A DNA stretch of 64,000 nt from Streptomyces radicis (GCF_003626575.1 NZ_RBDY01000003.1:186001-250000), one strand, 5' to 3'; positions 39,492-48,675 are shown, counted from the first letter of the stretch. Notes: generated from the letters alone by a model not told the origin. A program made the numbers and translations.

Positions 39492-40872
39492 CACCTCGCG
39501 GCGGCGGCGCCTGGCCGCCGGGGCCCGCACCGTCCGCGTCCGTTCCACCGCCGTGACCGTCCTGGTGGTGGCGCTGGCCCTGACCGTGGGCTCGCTGGTC
39601 CTGATCGGCGCGCTCCGGGCGAACCTGACCGACGACGTCCGCGACGACGCCGGGGAACGGGCCAGGGCCGTGGCCGCCGCGGTGGAGGAGGGCCGGACCC
39701 CGTCGGCGCTTGCCCTCGGGATGTCCGACGAGGAGCTGGTGCAGATCCTCGACGAGCACGGCCGGGTGGTGGCCTCGGGCGCCGACATCGCGGGCCGCCC
39801 TGCCATGGCGCGGCTGCGCCCCGGCGACTCCACCGAGCTCCGCCCCCCGCCGGGGGAGGACGAGGACTTCGTCGCGGTGGCCGCCGGGACCGCCGACGGA
39901 CGGCACACCGTGCTGGTCGCCCGGCCGCTGGTGGACGTGCTCGAGTCCACCGCGTTCGTGACCAGGACCCTGGCGTTCGGGCTCTCCGCGCTGCTCGTCC
40001 TCGTCGCCCTCGCCACCTGGAAGGGCGTGGGCCGGGCCCTGGCGCCGGTCGAGCGGATCCGCGCCGAGGTGGACGCGATCTCCGCCGCCCAGCTGCACCG
40101 CCGCGTCCCCGAGCCCGCGGGGAACGACGAGATCACCCGGCTCGCCGCCACCATGAACCGGATGCTCGACCGCCTCGAACGGGCCCAGCGCAGCCAGCGC
40201 CGTTTCATCTCCGACGCCTCCCACGAGCTGAGGTCACCGGTCGCCGCCATCCGCCAGCACGCCGAGGTCGCCCTCGCCCACCCGGGGCGCACCGCCGTGC
40301 CCGACCTGGCCGCCACGGTGCTGGCCGAGGACGTCAGGATCCAGCGCCTGGTCGATGACCTGCTGCTGCTCGCGCGGGCGGACGAGCACACCCTCGGGCT
40401 GCGCCACAGACCCGTCGACCTCGACGACCTGGTCCTCGACGAGGCCCGGCGCCTGCGCGCCACCACCCCCCTGGTGATCGACACCGCGTCCGTCTCCGCG
40501 GGGCGCGTCGACGGCGACCCGGCCGGGCTCCAGCGGATCCTCCGCAACCTCTCCGACAACGCCGCCCGCCACGCCGGCTCCCGCGTCGCGTTCACCCTCC
40601 GCGAGCGGGCGGCGGACGGGACGGCGGGCCCGACGGTGCTGCTCCGGGTGGACGACGACGGGCCCGGCATCCCCGAGGAGGAGCGCGAGCGGGTGCGCGA
40701 GCGCTTCGTCCGCCTCGACGACGCCCGCGCCCGCGACCAGGGCGGCAGCGGCCTCGGCCTGGCCATCGTCTCCGAGCTGGTCGCCGCGCACGACGGCGCC
40801 CTGACCATCGCCGAGAGCGACCTCGGCGGCGCCAGGATCGAGATCACGTTCCCCCGCGGCCCCGACTCCTGA
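39481..40872 (+). CDS. Membrane sensor histidine kinase
   Basis: 463 residues. Transmembrane segments near residues 22-45 and 163-181 enclose an extracytoplasmic sensor of about 115 residues. HAMP follows (VERIRAEVDAISAAQLHRRV), then HisKA with His248 in ISDASHELRSPVAAIRQH, the N box NLSDNAARHAG, G1 DDDGPGIPEE and G2 GGSGLGLAIVSEL. It should phosphorylate the adjacent regulator. The signal is unknown; proximity of an acidic exported protein hints at envelope or cation status. Confidence 0.93.
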   Translation: MAADTSRRRRLAAGARTVRVRSTAVTVLVVALALTVGSLVLIGALRANLTDDVRDDAGERARAVAAAVEEGRTPSALALGMSDEELVQILDEHGRVVASGADIAGRPAMARLRPGDSTELRPPPGEDEDFVAVAAGTADGRHTVLVARPLVDVLESTAFVTRTLAFGLSALLVLVALATWKGVGRALAPVERIRAEVDAISAAQLHRRVPEPAGNDEITRLAATMNRMLDRLERAQRSQRRFISDASHELRSPVAAIRQHAEVALAHPGRTAVPDLAATVLAEDVRIQRLVDDLLLLARADEHTLGLRHRPVDLDDLVLDEARRLRATTPLVIDTASVSAGRVDGDPAGLQRILRNLSDNAARHAGSRVAFTLRERAADGTAGPTVLLRVDDDGPGIPEEERERVRERFVRLDDARARDQGGSGLGLAIVSELVAAHDGALTIAESDLGGARIEITFPRGPDS

Positions 40873-40888
40873 AGCGCCCGCGCGCCTC

Positions 40889-40905
40889 GTTCAGCGGCGG
40901 TTCAG
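40889..40905 (+). promoter_or_regulatory. Response-regulator box before the acidic repeat protein gene
   Basis: GTTCAGCGGCGGTTCAG, 15/17 identical to the box before the response regulator (38743-38759), and 67 bp before the start codon. Confidence 0.6.
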
Positions 40906-40971
40906 GTTGCCCCTCGCACCATGGGGCCGACGGGGTCCACCGGGGCTCCGACCCGAGGAGAGGAACAGCTC

Positions 40972-41439
40972 ATGACCAGGCGCAGGACCAAGTGGATCGT
41001 CGGAGCGGTGGCCGCGGCCGCCCTGGCCGGAGGCGGCGGCGTGGCCGCGGCCGCGAGCGGGAACAGCCCGTCGGCCGACGGCGACACGCCGATCACCGGC
41101 CAGGACCTCCAGCGGGCCACCGAGGCCGCGCTCGCCCACACCGGCGGCGGCGAGGTCACCGGCACCGAGGTCGACGACGAGGAGGGCGCCTTCGAGGTCG
41201 AGGTCACCCTCGCCGACGGGGACGTCACCGATGTCCACCTCGACCAGGACTTCACCGTCCTGAGCACCGAGACCGAGAACGGCGAGCAGGACGACGCCAC
41301 GGAGAACGAGTCCGAGGACGGCGAGTCCGAGGACGGCGAGTCCGAGGACGGCGAGTCCGAGGACGGCGAGTCCGAGGACGGCGAGTCCGAGGACGGCGAC
41401 GTCGAGCAGGACGACGACGGCGCCGCGGCGGGCAGCTGA
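40972..41439 (+). CDS. Exported acidic protein with PepSY-like core and ESEDG repeats
   Basis: 155 residues. Signal-anchor segment WIVGAVAAAALAGGGGVAAA (residues 8-27). The core TGQDLQRATEAALAHTGGGE, then VTGTEVDDEEGAFEVEVTLADG, resembles a PepSY domain, found in proteins that modulate peptidases or sensors outside the cell. The last 40 residues are strongly acidic with six exact ESEDG repeats. GAGGAGAGGA before ATG. Located immediately after the sensor kinase with the same regulator box, as is typical for PepSY genes that form a three-gene unit with their two-component system. Could bind cations. Confidence 0.75.
   Translation: MTRRRTKWIVGAVAAAALAGGGGVAAAASGNSPSADGDTPITGQDLQRATEAALAHTGGGEVTGTEVDDEEGAFEVEVTLADGDVTDVHLDQDFTVLSTETENGEQDDATENESEDGESEDGESEDGESEDGESEDGESEDGDVEQDDDGAAAGS
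41308..41397 (+). repeat. Six exact 15-bp tandem repeats in coding sequence
   Basis: GAGTCCGAGGACGGC repeated six times without a mismatch; encodes the ESEDG repeats of the PepSY-like protein. Each unit keeps the frame, so copy-number change would only alter tail length. Confidence 0.95.
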
Positions 41440-41459
41440 TCCCCTCGCCCGACCGGCGA

Positions 41460-41496
41460 CCGCGCGCACGGCCCGACCCACGGGCCGTGCGCGCGG
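41460..41496. terminator. Bidirectional terminator
   Basis: A perfect 15-bp stem CCGCGCGCACGGCCC and its complement with a 7-nt loop, between the converging PepSY-like and SMP-30 genes. Confidence 0.8.
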
Positions 41497-41509
41497 CGCG
41501 TTCCGCGGG

Positions 41510-42364
41510 TCAGCCCGCGAAGGGGGGCTGGGGGACGCCCAGGCCCGCGTTGGGGAGGGTCAGCACCGAGCCCGCCAGGGGCTCGCGGGCCTGGTCCGTG
41601 CCGATCGCGGCCGTCGTGATGTACAGGTCGCGCAGGTCGGCGCCGCCGAACGCGCACGCCGTCGGGCGCGACACCGGCACCGCGACCTCGCGGTCGAGCG
41701 CCCCTTCCGGCGTGAAGCGGCGCACCGCGCCGCCACCCCAGAACGCCACCCACAGGCACCCGTCCGCGTCCACGGTCATCCCGTCGGGAGCGCCCGAGAG
41801 CCCCTCGGTGTCCACGAGCGTCCTGCGCCCGCGCACCCCACCGCCGTCCGTGACGTCGAAGACGTCGACGCGCCGGGTCGGGGTGTCGATGTAGTACATG
41901 AGCGAGCCGTCAGGGCTCCAGCCGAGGCCGTTGCTCACCGTGGCGTCGGACACCACGAGCGACGCCGAGCCGTCGGCGAGCACGCGCGTCAGCGTCCCGC
42001 CGCCCGGCGCCTCGTCGTACCGCATCGTGCCCGCCCACAGCGAGCCGTCGGGCGCGACGGCGGCGTCGTTGCCCCGCCGCCCGGGCACCGCGTCCCGCGC
42101 CAGCCAGCGGAACGCGCCCGCGTCGTCGTAGAGCCCGACGCCGTCCCGCAGATTCACCACGAGACCGCCGTCGGCCCGCGGCTTGGCCGCCCCGACGTGC
42201 TGCTCCGTGGTCAGCACGGTGCGGCGCCCGCTGCCCGGGTCGTAGTGGTGGATCCGGGAGGTGAGGATGTCCACCCAGATCAGCCGCCCGGTCGCCGGGT
42301 CCCATGTGGGCCCCTCCCCCAGCTCGGCCCGCCCGCGCACCGCCGTCTCCAGCGTCCTCGCCAC
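41510..42364 (-). CDS. SMP-30/gluconolactonase-like sugar lactonase
   Basis: 284 residues, six-bladed propeller. Metal-site segments: Glu in LGEGPTWDPATG, the Asn in VSNGLGWSPDG and the Asp in APDGMTVDADGCLWVAFW. Hydrolyses a sugar lactone to the acid. It forms an operon with the preceding iclR gene (22-bp gap). Combined with the aldonate dehydratase and dehydrogenase at 25 kb it could complete an oxidative sugar route, an inference from content rather than adjacency. GTG start with GGAG. Confidence 0.88.
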   Translation of the reverse strand: MARTLETAVRGRAELGEGPTWDPATGRLIWVDILTSRIHHYDPGSGRRTVLTTEQHVGAAKPRADGGLVVNLRDGVGLYDDAGAFRWLARDAVPGRRGNDAAVAPDGSLWAGTMRYDEAPGGGTLTRVLADGSASLVVSDATVSNGLGWSPDGSLMYYIDTPTRRVDVFDVTDGGGVRGRRTLVDTEGLSGAPDGMTVDADGCLWVAFWGGGAVRRFTPEGALDREVAVPVSRPTACAFGGADLRDLYITTAAIGTDQAREPLAGSVLTLPNAGLGVPQPPFAG

Positions 42365-42386
42365 GTTCTCCGCCCCTTACGTCGAG

Positions 42387-43157
42387 TCAGCCGCGGCCGT
42401 GGTGGCCGAGGCGTTCGGACAGCTCGTTCGCTCCCTTGACGGCGAGCTCGACGAGCTCACGCTGCCGGTCCGCGCTCCAGCGGATCATCGGCACCGAGAC
42501 GCTCAACGCCGCCACCACCCGCCCCGCCCGGTCCCTCACCGGGGCGGCCACGCAGCTCACATCGGGGTTCGACTCCCGCTGCTCGGACGCCACCCCCCGC
42601 TCCCTGACCTCGGCGAGCACCTCGCGCAACGCACTCGGCGAGGTGATGGAGTTGGGCGTCATGCGCCGCAACTCGCCCCCGGGGAGCCGCTCTTCCAGCT
42701 CCTCCTCCGACAGCGAGGCCAGCAGCATCTTGCCGACCGCCGTGCAGTGCGCGGGCAGCCGCCGCCCGGCAGCCGACACCATCCGCACCGCGTGCGTGCT
42801 GTCCACCTTGGCGATGTAGATCACGTCGTCGTCCTCGAGGACGGCCACGTGCACCGTCTCCCCACAGGTCTCCGCCACCGACCTGGCCACCTGCTGCCCC
42901 TCGGCCGCCAGGTCGAGCTGCTCGGCGTAGCGGCTGCCGAGCTGATACGTGCGCACCCCCAGCCGGAAGCGCCCCGGCTGTTCCGGGACCGGCACCAGAT
43001 ACGAGCGGGCCGCCAGCGTGGTGACCAGCTCGTGGACCGTGGTCCTCGGCAGCTGGAGCCGGCGGGTGATCTCGGGGGCCGACAGTGTTCCGTCGCCCTC
43101 GAGGAATAGCTCCAATATGTCCAACGCCCGGCTCACCGCCGGTACGCGACGCCCCAT
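42387..43157 (-). CDS. IclR family regulator
   Basis: 256 residues. N-terminal winged helix (VSRALDILELFLEGDG and LSAPEITRRLQLPRTTVHEL) and C-terminal GAF-like effector domain (LDLAAEGQQVARSVAETCGE, then SVSVPMIRWSADRQRELV). Likely controls itself and the SMP-30 lactonase. A 15-bp perfect inverted repeat with TGTTCGG/CCGAACA ends lies 24 bp upstream of the start and is the obvious operator. TAGCGT on the minus strand near 43221 may be the -10. Confidence 0.92.
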   Translation of the reverse strand: MGRRVPAVSRALDILELFLEGDGTLSAPEITRRLQLPRTTVHELVTTLAARSYLVPVPEQPGRFRLGVRTYQLGSRYAEQLDLAAEGQQVARSVAETCGETVHVAVLEDDDVIYIAKVDSTHAVRMVSAAGRRLPAHCTAVGKMLLASLSEEELEERLPGGELRRMTPNSITSPSALREVLAEVRERGVASEQRESNPDVSCVAAPVRDRAGRVVAALSVSVPMIRWSADRQRELVELAVKGANELSERLGHHGRG

Positions 43158-43180
43158 GCCCGTTGCCTCCGCCGCTCAAG

Positions 43181-43217
43181 TGTTCGGCATCCCGGTCGAG
43201 CGCCGGGATGCCGAACA
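43181..43217 (-). promoter_or_regulatory. IclR operator, 15-bp inverted repeat
   Basis: TGTTCGGCATCCCGG (43181-43195) and its exact complement (43203-43217), with a 7-nt loop. Position just after a minus-strand TAGCGT box suggests repression of iclR itself. Confidence 0.75.
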
Positions 43218-43277
43218 TACGCTAACGACCGCCCGTCACCGCGGGCAATGGCGGAGACAACGCCCGTGAGGCACGCC

Positions 43278-43568
43278 TCACGAAGCCTGCCGGTCGCTCC
43301 CCTCCGCGCCGCCGTGACCACCGACCGAGCGTAGCCTCTCGGCCACCGACCCCGGCAGCCGGTCACCCGCCCGATCAGCGACGACACCCGCCGCCCGCGC
43401 GGCGGCCTGCCGCCCCGACTGGGCAGCGGAGTCCACGGTGTTCCGCACGGCCGGATTGGCCAGCAGCCGCTCCGTCCTCTCCTTCAACTGCTCGTAGCGC
43501 TCCCGCCCGGCGCGGGCACCGAGGACGTACCCCACCGCCACTCCGGCCATGAACGTCAGCTTGCGCAT
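43278..43568 (-). CDS. Small YtxH-like membrane-associated protein
   Basis: 96 residues. A short N-terminal hydrophobic segment with Gly-rich face (MRKLTFMAGVAVGYVLGARA) is followed by an amphipathic charged helix RERYEQLKERTERLLANPAV and an Ala-rich tail. This layout is common for small YtxH/general-stress proteins in Streptomyces. Starts at ATG 43568 with AAGGGAAA upstream. No enzymatic role expected. Confidence 0.7.
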   Translation of the reverse strand: MRKLTFMAGVAVGYVLGARAGRERYEQLKERTERLLANPAVRNTVDSAAQSGRQAAARAAGVVADRAGDRLPGSVAERLRSVGGHGGAEGSDRQAS

Positions 43569-43703
43569 GGGACGTTTCCCTTCTCCCGACTCGACAACCG
43601 GGTAGCCCGGATACCGATTTCGATGCACCGCCTCACATGCGCTAATCTATGGGCCGCGGCAAGGACACGCCCCTCCGACCGGGGAGGGCCCCGAGCGGCA
43701 CGG

Positions 43704-43776
43704 TCCCCTGTAGCTCAATTGGCAGAGCAGCCGGCTGTTAACCGGCAGGTTACTGGTTCGAGTCCAGTCGGGGGAG
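43704..43776 (+). tRNA. tRNA-Asn(GUU)
   Basis: 73 nt. Acceptor TCCCCTG pairs with CGGGGGA, the D arm is GCTC/GAGC, the anticodon stem GCCGG/CCGGC encloses loop CTGTTAA with GTT at 43737-43739, and the T arm contains GGTTCGAGTCC. Discriminator G; CCA is not encoded, as usual in Streptomyces. Confidence 0.97.
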
Positions 43777-43796
43777 CATCTTCCCGTTATCACCCG

Positions 43797-43818
43797 AAGG
43801 GCCCCGTCCGGGGCCCTT
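43797..43818 (+). terminator. Terminator after tRNA-Asn
   Basis: Stem of about 9 bp AAGGGCCCC/GGGGCCCTT with loop GTCC, followed by T and C residues; 20 bp downstream of the tRNA. Confidence 0.7.
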
Positions 43819-43976
43819 TCCCCGTTCCGAGGCATCACTCCCCCACGGCCGGGAACCGATCACCCCATGCCCGCAGTCCCACCCTGCGTACGAGCCGCCC
43901 CGACCCGGGCGGCAGATCGTATGAGCAGCTATGCTGCGGCAGACGGCGCGCACAGATGTGCGCGGCACGCCGTCAC

Positions 43977-44050
43977 GGGGCGGTAGCTCAGCCGGTTAGA
44001 GCAACGGACTCATAATCCGTCGGTCCTGGGTTCGAGTCCCAGCCGCCCCA
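43977..44050 (+). tRNA. tRNA with CAU anticodon (Ile2 or elongator Met)
   Basis: 74 nt. Acceptor GGGGCGG/CCGCCCC, D arm GCTC/GAGC with CCGGTTA loop, anticodon stem ACGGA/TCCGT with loop CTCATAA (CAT at 44011-44013), T arm with GGTTCGAGTCC and discriminator A; no encoded CCA. It is not the initiator, which would lack the first acceptor base pair. Whether C34 becomes lysidine (reading AUA as Ile) cannot be decided by eye. A short CCCCCGG/CCGGGGG hairpin follows at 44051-44067. Confidence 0.93.
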
Positions 44051-44068
44051 CCCCCGGCCCCCGGGGGC

Positions 44069-44722
44069 TCAGCCGGAGAGGGTGTAGGTGCGGCCCTCGC
44101 GGCCCCACTCACCGGGCTCGGGGGCCTGCCCCGCGTCCATCGCGCGGATGCAGGGCCGACCGATGTGGGCGTACACCAGGCGCCGGACCCGGTGTCTTGC
44201 CGCCTCCGCCCCGACCTCGCGCACGCTGGCGTGGCCGCCGACGCCGCCGCGGAACGTGATCGGCCGCGTCCATGAGGACCCGTCGGCGAAGAGGAGATCG
44301 GCACCCGCGGCCCAGGCCGGGAACCGGCGGAACTCCGGCGCCCAGACGGCCAGCAGGCCGTCCAGCTCGATGCGGTACCCGAAGGTGGGGTGCGAGGTGT
44401 GCACGACCGGGCACGCGCGCAGCCGGAGCGCGCCCAGGGTGAGGTCGGCGGCGCGCGGGACGAGGCCGCGCTCGGCGGCCATCCGCCGCAGCGGCGCGCG
44501 AAGTTCGGCCTGTTCGTCGGTGACCAGCCAGGCGTCCACCCGCCGGGGCGGATCCGCGCCGGGACCGCCGTCCAGGACCACCGCGTGGCCCGCGTGCCGC
44601 ACCAGCAGCCCCGCGGGCGCGAACCGCGGCGAGTTCATGGCGCCGACCCCGAGCAGGGTCAGCCGCAGGTGCTGGGGCAGCGCTCGGCCCTCCGTGATCG
44701 GCTGATCCGGCTGTGGGTGCAC
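44069..44722 (-). CDS. Metallo-beta-lactamase-fold-like protein without the usual metal motif
   Basis: About 203-217 residues. LTLLGVGAMNSPRFAPAGLL and VVLDGGPGADPPRRVDAWLV match the first strands of the MBL fold, and RACPVVHTSHPTFGYRIEL and RRLVYAHIGRP the later ones. The HxHxDH metal motif expected after VDAWLVT is replaced by DEQAELRAP, so zinc chemistry as in ordinary MBL proteins is doubtful. The start is unclear: GTG 44722 is listed, but GGAGGG stands 6 nt before a CTG (44680) that would begin LPQHLRLTLLG, close to where relatives start. Function unknown. Confidence 0.65.
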   Translation of the reverse strand: MHPQPDQPITEGRALPQHLRLTLLGVGAMNSPRFAPAGLLVRHAGHAVVLDGGPGADPPRRVDAWLVTDEQAELRAPLRRMAAERGLVPRAADLTLGALRLRACPVVHTSHPTFGYRIELDGLLAVWAPEFRRFPAWAAGADLLFADGSSWTRPITFRGGVGGHASVREVGAEAARHRVRRLVYAHIGRPCIRAMDAGQAPEPGEWGREGRTYTLSG

Positions 44723-44863
44723 CGTAAGGGCCGCCACGGAGCGCCACCGTGGACCTCGCCCGGGTCGGCGTGCCGCCTCGGCTCGGCGCACGGGGCAAAA
44801 AGGCGTGAGTTCGCCGCGTCACCAGGATAGATGAGCTGTCAACAATTTCGTTACGCTCCCTCC

Positions 44864-45331
44864 ATGAACGCAACGCCTCGCTGGCTCACCTCGGAGCAGA
44901 AGGCCGCCTGGGACAGCTTCATCCGCATGCACGAGAAGCTCATGGGACGACTCACCCGCCAGGTCAGGGCCGACTCCCACATGTCCGCCGCCGACTACAT
45001 CGTGTTGGCCAAGCTCACCGAAGCCGGCGGCGGACGGATCCGCTTCCTGGACCTGGCCAAGCTGGTGGAGTGGGAGAAGAGCCGCATGTCCCACCAGGTC
45101 GGGCGGATGGCGAAGCGCGGCCTGGTGGCCAGGGAGGAATGTCCCGAGGACGGACGCGGAGCGTTCATCGTCGCCACCCCGGCCGGCTACCAGGCGATCG
45201 AGGAGGCCGCGCCCGTGCACGTCGAACACGTCCGCCGACTGTTCATCGACGCCCTCACCCAGGAAGAACTCGACACGCTCGCCCGGATCTCGGACCGCGT
45301 CATCGCGCACATGGAGAAGCAGCCCGACTGA
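44864..45331 (+). CDS. MarR family regulator
   Basis: 155 residues. Central winged helix: MSAADYIVLAKLTEAGGGRI, IRFLDLAKLVEWEKSRMSHQ and VGRMAKRGLVAREECPEDGR. A cysteine in this wing (EECPED) could be redox-active, but that is inference. TACGCT at 44852-44857 is 6 nt from ATG, predicting a leaderless message; a TGTCAACA half-site lies just upstream (44837-44844). Similar TTGA/TCAA sites precede several redox genes to the right, making this the best local candidate for their repressor. Confidence 0.87.
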   Translation: MNATPRWLTSEQKAAWDSFIRMHEKLMGRLTRQVRADSHMSAADYIVLAKLTEAGGGRIRFLDLAKLVEWEKSRMSHQVGRMAKRGLVAREECPEDGRGAFIVATPAGYQAIEEAAPVHVEHVRRLFIDALTQEELDTLARISDRVIAHMEKQPD

Positions 45332-45360
45332 CCGATCGGATGGATGGCTCGGGCCAGTGC

Positions 45361-46720
<1,360 letters not shown>

Positions 46721-46723
46721 GGG

Positions 46724-46876
46724 TCATGCCTCTTCCATGGTTGCGACAAGGTGGTGGAGGGTGCCGTCGACCGTCACGTTGGAACACAGCGTCCCGTTGG
46801 CGAAATCCTCGACGTGGGTGACGGTGGCGCCGCCCAGGTCGAACCTGAAGCTCCTCCCTACCGGCCGCTCGCTCAT
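46724..46876 (-). CDS. Small protein of 50 residues, function unknown
   Basis: Reads MSERPVGRSFRFDLGGATVT then HVEDFANGTLCSNVTVDGTL and HHLVATMEEA. GAGGGGGC lies 6-10 nt upstream of ATG, and the stop is 3 bp before the NTF2-like gene, so it is probably translated and first in that operon. Mixed beta-strand pattern, one Cys, no signal or membrane segment. It may be a short remnant of a larger domain. A TAGTTGAA half-site of the recurring palindrome family lies 37-44 bp upstream. Confidence 0.55.
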   Translation of the reverse strand: MSERPVGRSFRFDLGGATVTHVEDFANGTLCSNVTVDGTLHHLVATMEEA

Positions 46877-46944
46877 GACGCCCCCTCATCGTGTGTTCTG
46901 ACCCCCGAGCATTTAGTTGAACGCGCAAGGCCGCGCCCGCGCCC

Positions 46945-47865
46945 TCACCCGGGGAGCAGTACGAGCTTGCCGCTCAGGTGCCCCGACCGGCTGACCTCAA
47001 GGGCGGCCGCCACCTCGCCCAGGGGATACGCCCGCTGGATCGGCACCCGCAGCCGTCCCGCCTCGATGAGGGCGAGGATCTCCCCGAGCGCTCGGCGCCC
47101 GCCCGCTCCCGGCTCGGTCCTGTGGATCCGGATACCGCTCCCGGCCGCGTCGAAGGCCACGAGGGAGAGGACGCGTGCCGGGCCACCGGCGAGCTCGATC
47201 GAGTCCGGGATCTCACCGCGCCCCGAGGCGTCGAGGACCGCGTCAACTCCCCGAGGGGAGACGGCCCGTACGCGCTCGACCAGCCCCTTGCCATAGGTGA
47301 CCGGCTCCGCGCCGAGGGAGCGGAGCCGCTCGTGGTTGCCCTCGCTCGCGGTGCCGATGACGCGCGCGCCCCGGGCGACGGCCAACTGCACGGCGAACGT
47401 GCCCACACCACCGGCGGCGGCATGGACCAGGAGCGTCTCCCCCTCGGCGACCTCGAGCTTGTTCAGCGCCTCCCAGGCGGTGATGCCCGCGCCGGCCAGG
47501 GCTCCGGCCACCTCCCACGGGACGGAGGGCGGCCTGGCGACCAGCACGGCCGGGTCGGCGAGCGCGGATCTGGCGTAGGACGGGGTGATCGAGGCGCCCA
47601 GCACCTCGTCGCCCACGCTGAAGGTGGTCACGCCCTCCCCCACCTGGTCGACCACACCGGCCACGTCGGACCCGAGGCCGCCCGGGAGGTCGAGGGGCAT
47701 CACCTGGCTCAGGTGGCCATGCAGGATCTTCCAGTCGATCGGGTTGACGCCCGCGGCCCGCACCGCGAGCCGCACCTGGCCAGGGCCGGCGGTGGGCGGC
47801 GGAACATCGACGACACGCAGCACATCGGTGGCGCCGTACTCGGAGAACTGCACTGCAAGGGACAT
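46945..47865 (-). CDS. NADP-dependent quinone oxidoreductase-like protein
   Basis: 306 residues of the zinc-free medium-chain reductase group. N-terminal GroES-like part with AAGVNPIDWKILHGHL; cofactor motif HAAAGGVGTFAVQLAVARGA (AxxGxxG). No zinc ligands. Reduces quinones or enones using NADPH. It is 47 bp downstream of the Fe-S protein gene on the same strand and probably co-transcribed. Confidence 0.9.
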   Translation of the reverse strand: MSLAVQFSEYGATDVLRVVDVPPPTAGPGQVRLAVRAAGVNPIDWKILHGHLSQVMPLDLPGGLGSDVAGVVDQVGEGVTTFSVGDEVLGASITPSYARSALADPAVLVARPPSVPWEVAGALAGAGITAWEALNKLEVAEGETLLVHAAAGGVGTFAVQLAVARGARVIGTASEGNHERLRSLGAEPVTYGKGLVERVRAVSPRGVDAVLDASGRGEIPDSIELAGGPARVLSLVAFDAAGSGIRIHRTEPGAGGRRALGEILALIEAGRLRVPIQRAYPLGEVAAALEVSRSGHLSGKLVLLPG

Positions 47866-47912
47866 CTGCTCGAATCCTGGCCCTTCCGGGGCAATGACGC
47901 GTGGGGGGTGGG

Positions 47913-48335
47913 TCAGCCCGGCGGTGTCCGGCCGCAGGGCCCCGCGTGGTCGCAGTACGGCTGAAGACGGCTCTGCCCGCAGCCACACAGCACGGCCCTG
48001 CTCTCGGCGCGCGGGCCCTCCGGCGTGTCCACGCTCAACTCGCCGCGCACGACGAGCTGTCCGGTGGCGTCGCGCGTGATCCGCGTGGGCCGGTCCGGGG
48101 TCTCCGACCCGCCGTCCGCGAGTTCGTAGCGCAGCGCACCCGAGGGACAGCGCCGCACCACTTCGGCCAGGCGCCCGGCCTCGGCACCGTCGGGCCGGAT
48201 CCACGGGCGCGCGGCCGTGTCGAAGACCTCCGGCAGGCCGTTGACGCATTCGGCGGCGTGCAGGCAGCGCCTGGCCTCGAAGGTCACGGTGATCGACCGG
48301 CCCTCGTACGCCTTCTTCCCGGTTCCTTCGCTCAT
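47913..48335 (-). CDS. Fe-S protein: divergent 4Fe-4S domain plus CDGSH-like domain
   Basis: 140 residues. The N-terminal half is the YjdI/Fer4_19 type: VTFEARRCLHAAECVNGLPE and VRRCPSGALRYEL. The C-terminal half is a CDGSH-type 2Fe-2S domain, SRAVLCGCGQSRLQPYCDHAG. In the normal motif, C-x-C ... P-x-C-D-x-S/T-H binds the cluster with three Cys and one His; here the end reads CDH, lacking the two residues between Asp and His. Cluster binding may therefore be altered. Probably an electron carrier or redox sensor for the neighbouring reductase. Confidence 0.85.
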   Translation of the reverse strand: MSEGTGKKAYEGRSITVTFEARRCLHAAECVNGLPEVFDTAARPWIRPDGAEAGRLAEVVRRCPSGALRYELADGGSETPDRPTRITRDATGQLVVRGELSVDTPEGPRAESRAVLCGCGQSRLQPYCDHAGPCGRTPPG

Positions 48336-48366
48336 ACGTGCCTCCTTCGCCGCCGTCCCCTGCTGT

Positions 48367-48675
48367 TCAGTCGCTGACCTTGCTGCGGGACTGGTACAGC
48401 AGGTCCTGGTACTCGGGGTGCCTGGCGATCCACCCCGCGAAGAACGGGCAGGTGGCCAGCACCCGCAGGTTCGCGGCGCGCGCCTCGTCGAGGGCGGTGC
48501 GGGCCAGCGCCGACCCGACTCCCCTGCCCTCGTACTCCGGCGCGACCTCGGTGTGCACGAACGCGATCAGCTCCGTCGTGCGGATGTACGCCGCGACGCC
48601 CGCGGCCTTGGACTCCCCGTCGACCCGGGCCTCGTACCGCTTGCCTCCGGGAACGTCGCTCACTTCCACGGCCAT
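48367..48675 (-). CDS. GNAT-type N-acetyltransferase, short YjdJ-like form
   Basis: 102 residues. Acetyl-CoA site GRGVGSALARTALDEARAAN and the preceding strand FVHTEVAPEYEG, then VLATCPFFAGWIARHPEYQD. Belongs to the small DUF4441/YidJ-like GNAT group often associated with CDGSH or YjdI Fe-S genes, as here. GGAGGACAC-ATG occurs twice in tandem; the first ATG opens an 8-codon peptide overlapping this start. A 14-bp palindrome covers its -35 box. Confidence 0.87.
   Translation of the reverse strand: MAVEVSDVPGGKRYEARVDGESKAAGVAAYIRTTELIAFVHTEVAPEYEGRGVGSALARTALDEARAANLRVLATCPFFAGWIARHPEYQDLLYQSRSKVSD

Noticed and set aside
43623..44015. 130-residue frame covering the tRNA genes
   Set aside because: Runs through tRNA-Asn and into the CAU tRNA; RNA genes explain the sequence.
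43704..44050. tRNA genes as phage or ICE attachment sites
   Set aside because: No integrase and no second copy of a tRNA 3' end found within the window.
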